The position numbers were made by a program, and so were the translations under genes. Positions 21,676-30,256 of a stretch of 64,000 nt of DNA are shown in pieces. The stretch spans positions 99,502 to 163,501 of the forward strand of contig CADACQ010000002.1 of NCBI GenBank assembly GCA_902786465.1, in the 5' to 3' direction. Source of the DNA: an uncultured Eubacteriales bacterium (GTDB taxonomy: Bacteria; Bacillota; Clostridia; Christensenellales; CAG-138). Below the pieces are notes generated by a model. The model worked only from the letters and a program-made list of their open reading frames with translations, was not told where the DNA came from and did not search any database. How positions within the stretch are numbered: position 1 is the first letter of the stretch; every line of letters starts with the position of its first letter.

Positions 21676-23895
21676 GTGTTTGCCAAGGTGATCGTGGATA
21701 TCGCCCATGCGGCGGTGGACAGGGCCTTTACCTACCGCATACCCGAGGGGCTGGACGTTCGCCCCGGCCAGCACGTGCTGCTGCCCTTCGGGCAGGGGGA
21801 TCACGTGAAGGAGGGCTTCGTCCTGTCCGTGTCGGAGGAAAGCGATCTTCTGGACGGGGTGACGGTCAAGGACATCCTGTCCTGCGTGGAGCCCTACACG
21901 GTGCTCCTTCCCGATCAGATCGCTCTGGCGGAATGGATGCAGGAGGCGTATCACTGTTTGCTGGTGGACGCCCTCCGGCTCATGATCCCCGCCCAGCTCA
22001 GGGGCAGCCGCATCCACGAGAAGCGGGAAAGGATCGTGTATCTTGCGGACCCCGCAGCAGACTTCGTTTCGAAATCCCACATCCAGACGGAAGTGGTGAC
22101 GCTGCTGAAGCAGACCGGTCAGCCCATGGCCGTCACGGACATCAAAGCCTTTTTGCCTGGGGCCGTCCCGGCCATTGCCGCCCTGCTGAAGAAGCGGGTG
22201 CTGTCGGAGAGCAGCTTCACGGTGTTCCGCCGACCGGAGTACGGCTCTCGAGTGGAAAACGTACCGGAGCTTACAGAGGAACAGGCGGCCGCCCTGCAAG
22301 AGGTAGAGACCCTCTCCCCCGGCCAAACGGCCTTGTTGTACGGAGTCACGGGCAGCGGCAAGACGGAGGTGTACCTCAGGTGCATCGAAGCCTGCCTCCA
22401 ACAGGGGAAGGGCGCCATCGTGCTGGTGCCGGAGATCGCCCTGACGCCCCAGACCGTGGGTCGGTTCGCCGCCCGCTTCGGGGACAGGATCGCGGTGCTC
22501 CACAGCCGCCTCTCCGCCGGGGAACGGTTCGACGAGTGGCGGCGCATCCGCCTGGGCAAGGCGCCCATCGTCATCGGCGCCCGCAGCGCGGTGTTCGCGC
22601 CGGTGGAGGATTTGGGGCTCGTCATCATCGACGAGGAGCACGAATCCAGCTACCAAAGCGAGATCACGCCCCGGTATCACGCCCTGGACATCGCCCGCCG
22701 CCGGGTGAAGGCGAGCGGCGGAAAGCTGCTGCTGGGCAGCGCCACGCCGTCGCTGTTGAGCTACTATCGGGCCTTGAGCGGCAGCTATCGGCTCATCGAG
22801 CTTCGGCACCGGGTGGGGGGACGGCCCCTGCCCACGGTGTCCGTGGCGGACATGCGGGCCGAGTTTTTAAGCGGCAACAACGGCATCTTCTCCTCCCTGC
22901 TGCTTTCGAAGCTGGGGGATTGTTTGAAGCAGGGGCACCAGGCCATGCTGTTTTTGAACCGGCGGGGGTACTCCACCTTCGTCTCCTGCCGGGGCTGCGG
23001 GTATGTGCTGACCTGCGACAACTGCGATATCGCCATGACCTACCACAAGGCCCAGAACGCGGTCCGCTGCCACTACTGCGGGGCGCGAAAGCCCCTGCCG
23101 GCGGTCTGCCCCAACTGCGGCAAGCCCTTCATCAAGTACTTCGGCGTAGGCACAGAACAGGTGGAGGAGCAGATACAGAAGTGCTTCCCCGGCACGACGA
23201 CGGTGCGCATGGACGCAGACACGGTTGCTCATCGGGATGCCTACGAGCAGATCCTCTCCGCCTTCGGACGGGGCGAAGCCCAGATCCTCATCGGTACCCA
23301 GATGATCGCCAAGGGCCACGACTTCCCCAACGTGACGCTGGTGGGGGTCATCGCCGCGGATACCACGCTGAACTTCCCCGACTATAGGAGCGGCGAGCGG
23401 ACCTTCCAGCTGCTGACCCAGGTATCTGGCCGGGCGGGACGGGACAAGGACCCTGGGGAGGTGGTCATGCAGACCTACGTCCCCGACCATCCGGTGCTCA
23501 GGTTCGCCAGGGTCCAGGACTACCCGGGCTTCTACCAATACGAGATCGCCCAGCGGAAGAAGTGCCTCTACCCTCCCTTCTCCCTGTTCATCCGGCTGCT
23601 GCTCTCCGGCGAAAACGAGGAATCGCTGATCGAGCGGGGGAAGGAATACGCCAGGGCCCTGGAAACGGACCTGCGGCAGGCCCTGGGCGCGGAGGGGCAA
23701 AGCGATCTGCTGCTTTTGCTGGCGGCCCCGGCCCCCATCGTCCGGATCGCCGGATTGAGCCGGTACCAGATCCTGGTGAAGCTCCTTCGGACCAAGCGGC
23801 TCCCCCAGGCGCTCCACGCCGTGTACGACTTTGAGACCTCCCATCGGGAGGATGGATTTTTGAAAATCGAGATCAACCCACAGGACATGTTTTGA
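21676..23895 (+). CDS. priA: Primosomal protein N' (PriA helicase)
   Basis: I placed the start at GTG 21676 because an AAAGGAGGGG site lies just before it and the protein then begins VFAKVIVDIAHAAVDRAFTY, the normal PriA N-terminus (739 residues); the open frame extends further upstream without homology. The 3'-DNA-binding domain is followed by the helicase core with Walker A GVTGSGKTEVY, DEEH, GSATPS and the eight-cysteine zinc module (CRGCGYVLTCDNC, CHYCG, CPNCG). QVSGRAGRD and the C-terminal domain follow. PriA restarts stalled replication forks by loading the primosome. Confidence 0.95.
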   Translation: MFAKVIVDIAHAAVDRAFTYRIPEGLDVRPGQHVLLPFGQGDHVKEGFVLSVSEESDLLDGVTVKDILSCVEPYTVLLPDQIALAEWMQEAYHCLLVDALRLMIPAQLRGSRIHEKRERIVYLADPAADFVSKSHIQTEVVTLLKQTGQPMAVTDIKAFLPGAVPAIAALLKKRVLSESSFTVFRRPEYGSRVENVPELTEEQAAALQEVETLSPGQTALLYGVTGSGKTEVYLRCIEACLQQGKGAIVLVPEIALTPQTVGRFAARFGDRIAVLHSRLSAGERFDEWRRIRLGKAPIVIGARSAVFAPVEDLGLVIIDEEHESSYQSEITPRYHALDIARRRVKASGGKLLLGSATPSLLSYYRALSGSYRLIELRHRVGGRPLPTVSVADMRAEFLSGNNGIFSSLLLSKLGDCLKQGHQAMLFLNRRGYSTFVSCRGCGYVLTCDNCDIAMTYHKAQNAVRCHYCGARKPLPAVCPNCGKPFIKYFGVGTEQVEEQIQKCFPGTTTVRMDADTVAHRDAYEQILSAFGRGEAQILIGTQMIAKGHDFPNVTLVGVIAADTTLNFPDYRSGERTFQLLTQVSGRAGRDKDPGEVVMQTYVPDHPVLRFARVQDYPGFYQYEIAQRKKCLYPPFSLFIRLLLSGENEESLIERGKEYARALETDLRQALGAEGQSDLLLLLAAPAPIVRIAGLSRYQILVKLLRTKRLPQALHAVYDFETSHREDGFLKIEINPQDMF

Positions 23896-23904
23896 GGTGT
23901 CTGT

Positions 23905-25722
23905 ATGACGAATAGTAAACGAAAACGATCCCCATGGCGGCTGTTCTTTCAGGTGATGAAGCCCTACTGGGGACATCTGATCCTGGCTGCCCTGTTCGTG
24001 CTGCTGGCGGCCATCTGTGTATACCTGGCCCCCTTCGTGACCAGCTTCACCCTGGACTACGTGATCCGGGGCGTGGATCCCCATATCCCGGAGCCCATCT
24101 TCGACCTGGTGAAGGGGCTGGGCGGACGGGAGTTCTTCGCCGAGCATCTGATCCTCTGTGGCGCGGCCTACCTGCTGTTCACGGTGCTGAACGGTCTCTT
24201 TACCTATCTTCGGCGCCGATCCACAGCCTACGCCTCCGAGGGCATGGCCAAGGACCTGCGGGATGCGCTCTACGCCCATATCAACGCCGTGCCTTACGAC
24301 TACCACAAGCACGTGTCCACCGGCGATCTGGTCCAGCGGTGCACCTCGGACGTGGAGACCGTCCGGCGGTTCTTGAGCGTGCAGATGATGGACATCCTGC
24401 GGACCGCGGTCATGTTCTTCACGGCGTTGGTGATCCTGCTGCGGATCCATGTGCCCATGGCCCTCATCTCCATGGTGACGCTGCCGCTGCTGGCCGTGTC
24501 CTCCTTCGTCTACTTCCGCTACGTGCAGCGGTACTTCAAAGACGCGGACGAGGCGGAGGGCCAGCTCTCCGCCGCCCTGCAGGAGAACATGACGGGCGTG
24601 CGCATCGTCCGGGCCTTCGGACAGGAGCGGGCGGAGTACGAGAAGTTGACCCGGCTGAACGCCAAGACCCGGGATACCAATATCCGGCTGAACAAGCTCC
24701 TTGGCTACTACTGGGGCCTGTCCGACGCGGTGGGCTTCTCCCAGATCGGCATCTCTCTGGCCGCGGGCATCTACTTCTGCGCCAAGGGCACCATGACGCT
24801 GGGCCTGGTCACCCTGTTCTCCACCTACACCGCTATGCTCACCTGGCCCGTGCGGCAGCTGGGCCGGATCCTCGCTGACATGGGCAAGGCCTCCATCTCC
24901 CTGCAGCGTCTAACAGAGATCATGGACGCGGAGCCGGAGAAGGAGCCGGGCAAGGCGCTGACCGTGGACATGACCGGGGATATCTGCTTCGATCACGTGT
25001 GCTTCGGCTACAACGCCCCGGACGACGTGCTGAAGGACATCTCCTTCACGGTGCACCCCGGCGAGACCGTGGCTATTTTGGGCTCCACCGGCTCCGGCAA
25101 GAGCAGCTTGGTGCAGATGCTGCAGCGGCTCTACACCTGCACCCGGGGCAGGATCACCATCGGCGGCGTGGACATCAACGACATCGACCACGCCTGCTTG
25201 CGGCGGAACATCGGCATCGTGCTGCAGGAGCCCTTCCTGTACTCCCGGACCATCAAGGAGAATATCCGCATCGTGAACCCCACCGCCTCCGACAAGGAAG
25301 TGGAGGACGCAGCCAAGCTGGCTGCCGTCCACGACGTGATCATGGGCTTTGAAAAGGGGTACGACACCCTGGTGGGCGAGCGGGGCGTGACATTGTCCGG
25401 CGGCCAGCTCCAGCGGGTGGCCATCGCCCGGACCCTGATGCAGAAGGCGCCCATCCTGATCTTCGACGACTCCATGAGCGCCGTAGATACGGAGACCGAC
25501 GCAAAGATACGAGACGCCCTCTACGGCATGAAGCGGGACGGCATCCTGTTCATCATCTCTCACCGGATCACCACCCTCTGCGAGGCGGACAAGATCCTGG
25601 TGCTGGAGGGCGGCAAACTGGTGGAGATGGGCACCCATCAGGAGCTTATCCAAAAGCCCGGCCTGTACCGGCGCATCGCCGAGATACAGGACGCCCTGCC
25701 GAAAGGAGGTGACGCGGCGTGA
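23905..25722 (+). CDS. ABC exporter half-transporter, degenerate catalytic site subunit
   Basis: The 605-residue protein has a six-helix exporter membrane domain (about residues 20-320) fused to an ATPase domain. Walker A is GSTGSGKSS, the signature is LSGGQLQRVAIA, and the H-loop is IISHR. The residue after Walker B is Asp, not the catalytic Glu (LIFDDSMSAVD), typical of the non-hydrolysing site of heterodimeric exporters such as BmrCD or TM287/288. Its partner follows with a 4-base overlap. The substrate, probably a drug, lipid or peptide, cannot be told. It begins 9 bases after priA. Confidence 0.93.
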   Translation: MTNSKRKRSPWRLFFQVMKPYWGHLILAALFVLLAAICVYLAPFVTSFTLDYVIRGVDPHIPEPIFDLVKGLGGREFFAEHLILCGAAYLLFTVLNGLFTYLRRRSTAYASEGMAKDLRDALYAHINAVPYDYHKHVSTGDLVQRCTSDVETVRRFLSVQMMDILRTAVMFFTALVILLRIHVPMALISMVTLPLLAVSSFVYFRYVQRYFKDADEAEGQLSAALQENMTGVRIVRAFGQERAEYEKLTRLNAKTRDTNIRLNKLLGYYWGLSDAVGFSQIGISLAAGIYFCAKGTMTLGLVTLFSTYTAMLTWPVRQLGRILADMGKASISLQRLTEIMDAEPEKEPGKALTVDMTGDICFDHVCFGYNAPDDVLKDISFTVHPGETVAILGSTGSGKSSLVQMLQRLYTCTRGRITIGGVDINDIDHACLRRNIGIVLQEPFLYSRTIKENIRIVNPTASDKEVEDAAKLAAVHDVIMGFEKGYDTLVGERGVTLSGGQLQRVAIARTLMQKAPILIFDDSMSAVDTETDAKIRDALYGMKRDGILFIISHRITTLCEADKILVLEGGKLVEMGTHQELIQKPGLYRRIAEIQDALPKGGDAA

Positions 25723-27578
25723 GTTATCAGAACGAACAGGATTATACCAACGAAAAGGTGGACCCGAAGCTGTGGAAGCGGCTGTACAGCTACGCCTGGC
25801 GGAATAAAAGAATATTTATCACGACCATCGCCTGCCTGCTGTTCGTGGCGCTGGCGGACTCCCTCTATCCCCTGCTTACCAACTACGCCGTGGACCAGTT
25901 CATCGTCCCCGGCAAGAGCAAGGGTGTGTGGCTGTTCCTGCTGGTGTATATCGTGCTGGCGTTCAGCCAGGGCTTCGGCACCCTTGGGTTTATCACCCGC
26001 TGCGGCAAGATGGAGATGACCATCTCCTACGACATCCGGCAGGACGGATTTTTGAAGCTGCAAAACCAGTCCTTCGCCTTCTATGACAAGACGGCCGTGG
26101 GGTATCTCATGGCCCGGATGATCAGCGACGTGAGCCGTCTCTCCGAGATGGTGGCCTGGAGCATGGTGGACCTCTTGTGGTCCTCTTGCTACGCCGTGAT
26201 CTGCCTTATCATCATGCTGGTGAAGAACTGGAAGCTGGCGCTGCTGGTGCTGTTGGTGGTGCCGCCCCTAGCCGTAGCGGCCCTGTTCCTGGAACGGGCG
26301 ATCCTCAAGTATCAGCGGGAGGCCCGCAAGCACAACAGCCGCATCACCGGCGCTTTCAACGAGGGCATCATGGGCGCCATGACCACCAAGACCCTGGTTT
26401 ACGAGGAGGAGAACGCCCGGGAGTTTAGGGAGATCACCCAGAGCATGCGCAAGGCCTCCATCAAGGCGGCCCTGATCAACGCCATCTTCTTCCCCCTGGT
26501 CATCTCCCTGGGCGCCGTCGGCACCAGCCTGGCCCTGTTCCTGGGAGGCAAGGGCGTCCTCGACCCGGCCCACGCCTTCATCGGCGAGATATCCGCGGGC
26601 ACCCTGGTGGCCTTCGTCACCTACGCGGCCAGCCTCTTCGACCCCATCCAGCAGATCGCCTCCATCTTCGCAGACTTCCAGAGCGCCCAGGCCTCGGCGG
26701 AACGGGTCATCGGCCTCATCGATGCCCCCATCGAGGTCCAGGACAAGCCGGAAGTGGTGGAGAAATACGGCGACGTGATCCATCCCAAGCGGGAGAACTG
26801 GGAGCCCATCACAGGAAACATCCGCTTCGAGCATGTGAACTTCGCCTATAACCCGGAGGAGCCCGTGTTGACGGACTTCAATCTGGACATTGAGGCAGGC
26901 CAGACCATCGCCCTGGTGGGCGAGACCGGTGCGGGCAAGAGCACCATCGTCAACCTGGTCTGCCGGTTCTACGAGCCCACGGCGGGCACCATCTACATCG
27001 ACGGGAAGGACTATCGGACCCGGTCCCAGCTGTGGCTCCAAAGCAGCCTCGGGTACGTGCTTCAGTCCCCCCACCTGTTCTCCGGCACTATCGCCGACAA
27101 CATCCGCTACGGCCGCCCCGACGCCACCATGGAGGAGGTGCGGCACGCGGCCCAGCTGGTCCACGCGGAGCCCTTCATCCTGGAGCAGGCCAAGGGCTAC
27201 GACACGGAGGTGGGCGAAGGCGGCATCCGCCTGTCCACGGGTCAGAAGCAGCTCATCTGCTTCGCCCGGGTCATCCTGGCCGACCCCCGCATCTTCGTGC
27301 TGGACGAGGCCACCAGCTCCATCGACGCGGAGACGGAGCAGCTCATCCAGGAGGCCATCACCACGGTCCTCCAGGGGCGCACCAGCCTGGTGGTGGCCCA
27401 CCGGCTCTCCACCATCCGCAACGCGGACCGGATCCTGGTCATCCGCGGCGGCAAGATCCAGGAGAGCGGCACCCACGAGGAGCTCCTGGCCCTGGGCGGC
27501 TACTACCACGACCTATACGAGCACCAGTTCAGGGAGGAACGGCTCCACAGCGCCATGAAGGACGCGGGGATGGAGTAA
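25719..27578 (+). CDS. ABC exporter half-transporter, catalytic subunit
   Basis: A GTG start overlaps the previous stop (GTGA), so the two halves are translationally coupled. The 619-residue protein has six membrane helices and an ATPase domain with Walker A GETGAGKST, a consensus Walker B plus Glu (VLDEATSSID) and H-loop VVAHR. Its signature is the divergent LSTGQKQL rather than LSGGQ. Complementary degeneracy in the pair is the hallmark of heterodimeric multidrug-type exporters with one hydrolytic site. An extra insertion around residues 330-370 precedes the ATPase domain. A bidirectional terminator follows. Confidence 0.93.
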   Translation: MSYQNEQDYTNEKVDPKLWKRLYSYAWRNKRIFITTIACLLFVALADSLYPLLTNYAVDQFIVPGKSKGVWLFLLVYIVLAFSQGFGTLGFITRCGKMEMTISYDIRQDGFLKLQNQSFAFYDKTAVGYLMARMISDVSRLSEMVAWSMVDLLWSSCYAVICLIIMLVKNWKLALLVLLVVPPLAVAALFLERAILKYQREARKHNSRITGAFNEGIMGAMTTKTLVYEEENAREFREITQSMRKASIKAALINAIFFPLVISLGAVGTSLALFLGGKGVLDPAHAFIGEISAGTLVAFVTYAASLFDPIQQIASIFADFQSAQASAERVIGLIDAPIEVQDKPEVVEKYGDVIHPKRENWEPITGNIRFEHVNFAYNPEEPVLTDFNLDIEAGQTIALVGETGAGKSTIVNLVCRFYEPTAGTIYIDGKDYRTRSQLWLQSSLGYVLQSPHLFSGTIADNIRYGRPDATMEEVRHAAQLVHAEPFILEQAKGYDTEVGEGGIRLSTGQKQLICFARVILADPRIFVLDEATSSIDAETEQLIQEAITTVLQGRTSLVVAHRLSTIRNADRILVIRGGKIQESGTHEELLALGGYYHDLYEHQFREERLHSAMKDAGME

Positions 27579-27590
27579 CGAAAGTACACA

Positions 27591-27619
27591 AAAAGGAGCG
27601 AGGAAAACTCGCTCCTTTT
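27591..27619. terminator. Bidirectional terminator between the ABC pair and the XRE gene
   Basis: AAAAGGAGCGAG (27591-27602) pairs perfectly with CTCGCTCCTTTT (27608-27619) around a GAAAA loop, giving T-runs on both strands between convergent genes. Confidence 0.92.
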
Positions 27620-27632
27620 GCTATTTTAGGCG

Positions 27633-28643
27633 TCAGACGTATTCCACTTCGATCTTGCCGAAGGACACGTCGCCCTTCAGATTGATACGGATGGCTGCAT
27701 TGGGGTCCCCTGCGGGGCAGTTGACGCCGCCGAAAGCCGCAGAGCTCTCCGACTTCACTCCTACGAAGGCGGGCAGCCGCAGGACGAGGGAGCCGAAGCT
27801 CACGTCGGCGTCGATGGTGGCCCCGTTCTCGATATTGGCTTCCGTCAGATCGAAGGTAAGGCTCCCGAAGGACATGTCGATGTTGGCCCCCTTGAAAGGT
27901 TCATCGCCGATAACCTTCTTGGTTTGGTTGGAAAAAGCCGCTTCTACGCTGACGAAACCGCCTTCCTCCTCGCACTCGAACACCGGGTCACCCTTTTCCA
28001 CGTGGAAGAAGCCTTCGCCGTTCTCCTTCCGCTTTGGGAACAGGTAGCCTAAGAGCACAGTAAGACCGATAAGGATAAGCGCTGCCGGCCAGATCATGGA
28101 CCAGGTCAACTTATACTGCGCTGGAATGATGCCTACATTATAGAGAAGCATATAGAGGCCGAACAGTGCGATGCCAAGGCTCACTGGGCTTAGATCGGAC
28201 TTGCAGAGCATTACGCCCATGAAGATAAGGCAGAAGGGCCAGAGAACGCTCCAGAAGGTGATGCCCGAGCCCAGCTGGATCACGCGCAGGGCATTCAACA
28301 GAAACACGATGCCTAACCCCATCACCAACAGGGAGAAGATCACCTTTTCCCATGTATTCATATTCAGCCTGACGTTGACGGTGTGTTTCCGTTTCTCCTG
28401 TTTTTCCGTGTCTTCTACAGCCAGAGACCGCAGCTGCACCTTGCCCAGCAGCTCGTCCGTGGTGACGCCCAGGGCTTCCGCCAACTGGGCCAGGATGGAG
28501 ATGTCGGGGCAGGAGAGATCGTTCTCCCACTTGCTTACCGCCTGGGCTGTGACGCCCACCTGCTGTGCCAGCTGCTCCTGGGTCATGCCCTTTCTCTTGC
28601 GCAGATCGCTGATCCGCTTGCCCATGGTCTCCTTGTATTCCAT
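27633..28643 (-). CDS. Membrane-anchored XRE-family regulator with LiaF-like C-terminal domain
   Basis: The start MEYKETMGKRI at 28643 was chosen because an AGGAGG site lies 6 bases upstream; the open frame extends 39 codons further without support. Residues about 5-60 are an XRE helix-turn-helix (LRKRKGMTQEQLAQQVGV, AVSKWENDLSCPDI). A linker leads to four hydrophobic segments (roughly 102-210), and the last 110 residues form a beta-rich domain with repeated SFGSL/SFGKIEV motifs like the C-terminus of LiaF and DUF4097 proteins. This suggests a one-component membrane sensor-regulator of envelope stress. It converges on the ABC exporter but is not co-transcribed with it. Candidate operator half-sites lie upstream. 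Confidence 0.85.
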   Translation of the reverse strand: MEYKETMGKRISDLRKRKGMTQEQLAQQVGVTAQAVSKWENDLSCPDISILAQLAEALGVTTDELLGKVQLRSLAVEDTEKQEKRKHTVNVRLNMNTWEKVIFSLLVMGLGIVFLLNALRVIQLGSGITFWSVLWPFCLIFMGVMLCKSDLSPVSLGIALFGLYMLLYNVGIIPAQYKLTWSMIWPAALILIGLTVLLGYLFPKRKENGEGFFHVEKGDPVFECEEEGGFVSVEAAFSNQTKKVIGDEPFKGANIDMSFGSLTFDLTEANIENGATIDADVSFGSLVLRLPAFVGVKSESSAAFGGVNCPAGDPNAAIRINLKGDVSFGKIEVEYV

Positions 28644-28735
28644 AGCGACCTCCTGTTGTTTTTTGTTGGGCACATCATACCACAGATCCTGCAGTTGCGG
28701 TATCATCCGGAGAGAGATTTTCCAAAAAAGTGTAT

Positions 28736-28763
28736 CAACCGACGGTTGAGTGCCGCTCAACCG
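28736..28763. promoter_or_regulatory. CAACCG half-site array, candidate operator
   Basis: CAACCG occurs at 28736-28741 and 28758-28763 on the plus strand and inverted as CGGTTG at 28743-28748. This makes two overlapping palindromes (CAACCG-A-CGGTTG and ACGGTTGAG-TGCCG-CTCAACCGT). It sits between the divergent promoters of def and the XRE gene, a likely site for autoregulation by the XRE protein. A minus-strand extended -10 TATGAT (28679-28674) serves the XRE gene. Confidence 0.5.
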
Positions 28764-28783
28764 TGTAAAAATAGCAGGATTTC

Positions 28784-28812
28784 TTTACAAACGCCCTGGA
28801 GCAGGGTATAAT
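28784..28812 (+). promoter_or_regulatory. Sigma-A promoter of the def operon
   Basis: TTTACA (28784-28789) and consensus TATAAT (28807-28812) are 17 bases apart, followed by an AAAAAGGAGG ribosome-binding site and the def ATG at 28841. Confidence 0.82.
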
Positions 28813-28840
28813 AACATGATATAAAAAGGAGGAATATGCA

Positions 28841-29323
28841 ATGGCCATCCGAACGATCCGCAAAGAGAAGGACCCGTGTCTGTATAAGAAGTGCCGGGAG
28901 GTCACCGTTTTCGACGAACGGCTCTCCCAGCTCATCGACGATATGTTCGACACCATGTACGATGCGGACGGCGTGGGCCTGGCCGGCCCCCAGGTAGGGG
29001 TGTTGCGCCGGGTGGTGGTCATCGACGTAGGCGGTCCCGAGGGCGAGAACGCTCCCTTGGAGCTGGTGAACCCCAAGATCCTGGAGTCCTCCGGGCTTCA
29101 GGGCGGCATGGAGGGCTGCCTCTCCTTCCCCGGTCAAAGCGGCTATGTGGAGCGCCCCAACTACGTGAAAGTGGAGGCCTACGACCGGCACGGGGACCTG
29201 TACGAATACGAAGGCGAGGGGCTCTTCGCCCGGGCGGTCTTCCATGAGTGCGACCATCTGGACGGGAAGGTGTATCTGCCCCTTGTAAAGGAGCCGCCCG
29301 CCGACTTCAAAGCAGAGGAGTAG
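28841..29323 (+). CDS. def: Peptide deformylase
   Basis: The 160-residue metalloenzyme removes the formyl group from nascent proteins. All three motifs are present: GVGLAGPQ at 44-51, EGCLS at 91-95 with the metal ligand Cys93, and HECDH at 135-139 with two His ligands and the catalytic Glu. It leads the def-fmt-rsmB-rlmN-stp-prkC-rsgA-rpe operon, with fmt 3 bases downstream. Confidence 0.97.
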   Translation: MAIRTIRKEKDPCLYKKCREVTVFDERLSQLIDDMFDTMYDADGVGLAGPQVGVLRRVVVIDVGGPEGENAPLELVNPKILESSGLQGGMEGCLSFPGQSGYVERPNYVKVEAYDRHGDLYEYEGEGLFARAVFHECDHLDGKVYLPLVKEPPADFKAEE

Positions 29324-29326
29324 ATC

Positions 29327-30256
29327 ATGCGCATCGCTTTTTTCGGCACGCCGGAATTCGCCGTCCCCACCCTGCGGGCCCTGGCCGCCACCGACCACAC
29401 CCTGGCGGTGTTCACCCAGCCGGATCGACCCGTGGGGCGCAAGGCCATCCTGACCCCGCCGCCCGTAAAGGCTGCAGCTTTGGAGCTGGGGCTGCCGGTC
29501 TATCAATTCGAAAAGATCCGCAGCCGGGAGGGCTGCGACGCCATCCGCGCCTTCGGGCCGGACCTGTACGCCGTGGTGGCCTTCGGGCAGCTGTTCAGCG
29601 AGGAGAACCTGTCCATCCCGCCCCTGGGCGCCATCAACGTCCACGGCTCCCTCCTGCCCCTCTATCGGGGCGCCTCCCCCATGCAGCAGACCGTCATCGA
29701 CGGGCAGGCCGTGGCGGGTGTATCCACCATGATGCTGGTGAAGCGCATGGACGCGGGGGACGTGCTGATGCGGGCCGAAACGCCCTTGGGGGAGAACGAG
29801 ACCTATGGGGAGCTAGCAGAACGTCTGGCGGTGCTGGGCGCGGAGCTGTTCATGCAGACCCTGGACGCTCTGGAGCGCGGCGAACTGAAGCCCGAACCTC
29901 AGGAGGAGGATAAGGCCACCTATTGCAAGATGCTCACCCGGGACAGCGGCAGGATCGACCTGGCCGCCCCCCGCAAGGTCATCCACGATCTGATCCGGGG
30001 CACCAACCCCTGGCCCGGGGCCTACGCCCTGCTGGGGGACGAGAAGCTGAAGCTATGGCGCACCCTGCTCTCAGACGCGGAAGCGCCGGAAGGGCTGCCC
30101 GTGGGCGGCCTGTTCGGAGATCAGAAGCGGGGTCTGTTCCTGCGCTGTCTGGACGGTGCTCTTGAGATCACGGAGCTCCAGGCCCCCGGCGGCAAGAAGC
30201 TGGACGGGAAAGCCTTTTTGCGGGGCCGGAACATCGTGGGGAGCGTGCTTGCATGA
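29327..30256 (+). CDS. fmt: Methionyl-tRNA formyltransferase
   Basis: The 309-residue protein begins MRIAFFGTPEFAVPTLRAL and contains the formyl-transfer core INVHGSLLPLYRGASPMQQ, with catalytic Asn and His, and MDAGDVL. The C-terminal OB-type domain contacts tRNA. It formylates initiator Met-tRNA, the modification later removed by Def encoded just upstream. The stop overlaps the rsmB start (ATGA). Confidence 0.97.
   Translation: MRIAFFGTPEFAVPTLRALAATDHTLAVFTQPDRPVGRKAILTPPPVKAAALELGLPVYQFEKIRSREGCDAIRAFGPDLYAVVAFGQLFSEENLSIPPLGAINVHGSLLPLYRGASPMQQTVIDGQAVAGVSTMMLVKRMDAGDVLMRAETPLGENETYGELAERLAVLGAELFMQTLDALERGELKPEPQEEDKATYCKMLTRDSGRIDLAAPRKVIHDLIRGTNPWPGAYALLGDEKLKLWRTLLSDAEAPEGLPVGGLFGDQKRGLFLRCLDGALEITELQAPGGKKLDGKAFLRGRNIVGSVLA

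Noticed and set aside
22867-24450. A 527-codon minus-strand open frame opposite priA and the first ABC subunit
   Set aside because: It spans the boundary between two real genes and shows the His/Gly/Val-rich composition of antisense frames.
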